Source: Ancylostoma caninum
Taxonomy: Eukaryota > Nematoda > Chromadorea > Rhabditida > Ancylostomatidae
NCBI GenBank assembly: GCA_037903475.1
Contig: JBAJFG010000239.1
Coordinates: 186,001-250,000 of the forward strand
Length of the DNA: 64,000 bases
Reading direction: 5' to 3'
Under the pieces are notes generated by a model. That model saw nothing but the letters and a program-made list of their open reading frames with translations, ran no database searches and had not been told where the DNA came from. The position numbers and the translations under genes were made by a program. Shown piece after piece: positions 62,301 to 64,000 of this stretch (positions are counted from its first letter, which is position 1; each line of letters begins with the position of its first letter).

Positions 62301-64000
62301 TTTGGTGGCTAACATGTCTGCAGCTTGTGATCCGTACTGTTACCATATTTTTTGTTGATAAAATGTTTGTCAGCCGTTGCACAGTGTAGTACCTAGATGG
62401 CACTACGCAGTCGAGCTTCGTGATTGGTCATTTCCCGCATTCAGCCAATCAGGTGTCTCACCCGCGCTGCCCGCTCAAGGTACAATACTTCACACCCATT
62501 AAAATTAGATAAGGAGTGGTACTTCTTGTGGTTTACTCGGCCGTTATCCCAATGGTAAGGAAATTCCGTGGATTTGTGAGTTACTTTGGGTGGTTCGGTT
62601 ACTACTTGGGTTACATGTAGACCACTTACCAGCTCTTGGCTCCGTTCCCTTCTCGAGAACAAATATTTTTCCTTTGACCTCTCATTCCTACACATTCCAT
62701 CAATTCAGCCAAAATTTATCACAGCAGACCATCCATTCACCCTGGTCTCTAAAATTCGTTCAGGATGCTCCAGTCCATTAGGATTCACGTGATTTGTTTC
62801 AGAAAAAAATTAGGGTTGGAGTTTTTCTATCAGTTTCTGGGTTTCTCCAGAAGTCAGGGGCATGCTTTTGCAAGTTATTTTTAAATGTTTCGCTTTGAAA
62901 TTGGCTGAAAAATGGGGATAAATTCAACGTACCACCACATGTCAACCCTTAATTTTTATAAGATTTCGAGTGAAAACGTACTTCTCTGCATTTTGAGCTC
63001 CAGAAATTATGCATTGTTACTGTAAACCTGCACAGGAATACCAGTATTCCTCTCCGCCATCAAGAAAACCCATCCAGGAAGCCTCAGTATTACCTGGAAC
63101 AGGTAACTGCCCGGAAACTCGTACCCATCTTATTCAGCACATGGATATTATAATGTTTCTATCAGTGCTTCGATAACAATAGTGTACACAAAGATAATTC
63201 CCATCATTCCTCCCCCTTGTCGTTCCCCCGTCTTTATATACGGGGTATTTTCTCGGGGCTGAAGTAATGTCGTTGACTGTGCGTGCGCACGCGTTATTCA
63301 TCAGTACAGTCATCATACCAGGCGACATTTGATTGGAAAAAACGTGATGCAATGCAGGGGAGACGTGCCTAGAAGTTTTCTAGGCAGCAGGATGTGCTGC
63401 TATTGTGCTGCTGCAGCAGCTGGTAACTGCGCTTTGCGTTTTTGTCACGCGCACGCATTTCGCATACCGCGTTCCGCTCCGCATCTCGAATTCCACCCGC
63501 TACACCCCGGCGACATGAAGACATTTCAGCCCCCCCCCACGCGCCCGGCAGCGTCGCGCTGATAATCAACTTCGTTTCGTTATCGATTGATCTGATGTGG
63601 TTGCGCAATTCATCTGATGCGTATCGATCCGACGATATGTCCGACGTTTAGTGCGATGTGGCTTTTTGCCAGCCGGAACATACAGCTCGTCCTTGATGTG
63701 ACACAGTGCTGTTCACTTCTCGTCGGCCACAGTCATAACACACGCTGCGGACTGCGCACAACTCACCCGCACCCGGCTCCTAACGGGTTATCACGGAGTC
63801 TATAAGCAATTTTTCCAAAAAATTCCTGAAGGGTGGGCGTGGCTCTTGTCGCACTAACCAGATATGTGCCACTTGTTGTTTTAGTGAAATGACGTTGAAT
63901 TCACAGCATTTTTGGGATTTCATTCTTTTTTCTTTCATGTATTTCCATCTGACTTCTCTCTATTTCCCCATTTTCTTCCTTTATTTCTTTCTTTGACCTC
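59379..64000. other. Right-hand interval with no supported gene
   Basis: Short frames only. A CG-rich patch at about 63270-63780 is open on both strands (for example plus 63442-63651, minus 63369-63608) and includes a C homopolymer at 63531; it may be a promoter or first-exon region of a gene beyond the window. A hairpin-like GTGATTGGTCAT to AGCCAATCAGG at about 62420-62452 resembles the centre of the foldback element at 42175-42291. Confidence 0.4.

Noticed and set aside
1..64000. CRISPR array, phage or bacterial defence system
   Set aside because: No regularly spaced direct repeats or prokaryotic gene organisation; genes are intron-rich and clearly metazoan.

Overview
This window looks like nuclear DNA from a nematode, most probably a strongylid (clade V). 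Genes are split into many short exons by introns with TTTCAG-type acceptors. The background is AT-rich, and small foldback DNA transposons are scattered through introns and intergenic DNA. I used no database. Identities rest on protein motifs read from exons whose splice phases I joined by hand.

Layout, left to right. (1) 976-2136, + strand: the C-terminal CBS-domain exons of a ClC-3/4/5-type chloride/proton antiporter; the 5' part lies outside the window. (2) 3575-10794, + strand: an unrecognised multi-exon gene with an acidic middle, a Lys/Pro-rich tail and repeated PRQS units, probably nuclear. (3) 10795-16393: a gene-poor stretch with foldback repeats. (4) 17930-27179, + strand: a complete methylenetetrahydrofolate reductase gene of 19 exons, about 653 residues. 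(5) 27180-38690: a repeat-dense stretch holding TA-flanked and TTAA-flanked foldback elements and retroposon 3' ends. (6) 38697-48974, + strand: a complete DDX19/Dbp5-type DEAD-box RNA helicase of 18 exons, about 545 residues, with a Gly/Pro/aromatic-rich N-terminal extension. (7) 49525-64000: a probable minus-strand gene of unknown function converging on the helicase gene, a 0.3 kb ATTC microsatellite, a very AT-rich block, and a nuclear copy of mitochondrial cytochrome b.

The three recognised genes (anion transport, one-carbon metabolism, mRNA export) share no pathway; they are ordinary neighbours, not an operon. Spacing of more than 1 kb between them also argues against a nematode operon. 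I found no CRISPR, phage or toxin system. The most unusual content is structural: several perfect or near-perfect hairpins inside introns, a 20-bp perfect palindrome present three times, at least three foldback families, a numt, and one apparently non-AG splice acceptor in the reductase gene.
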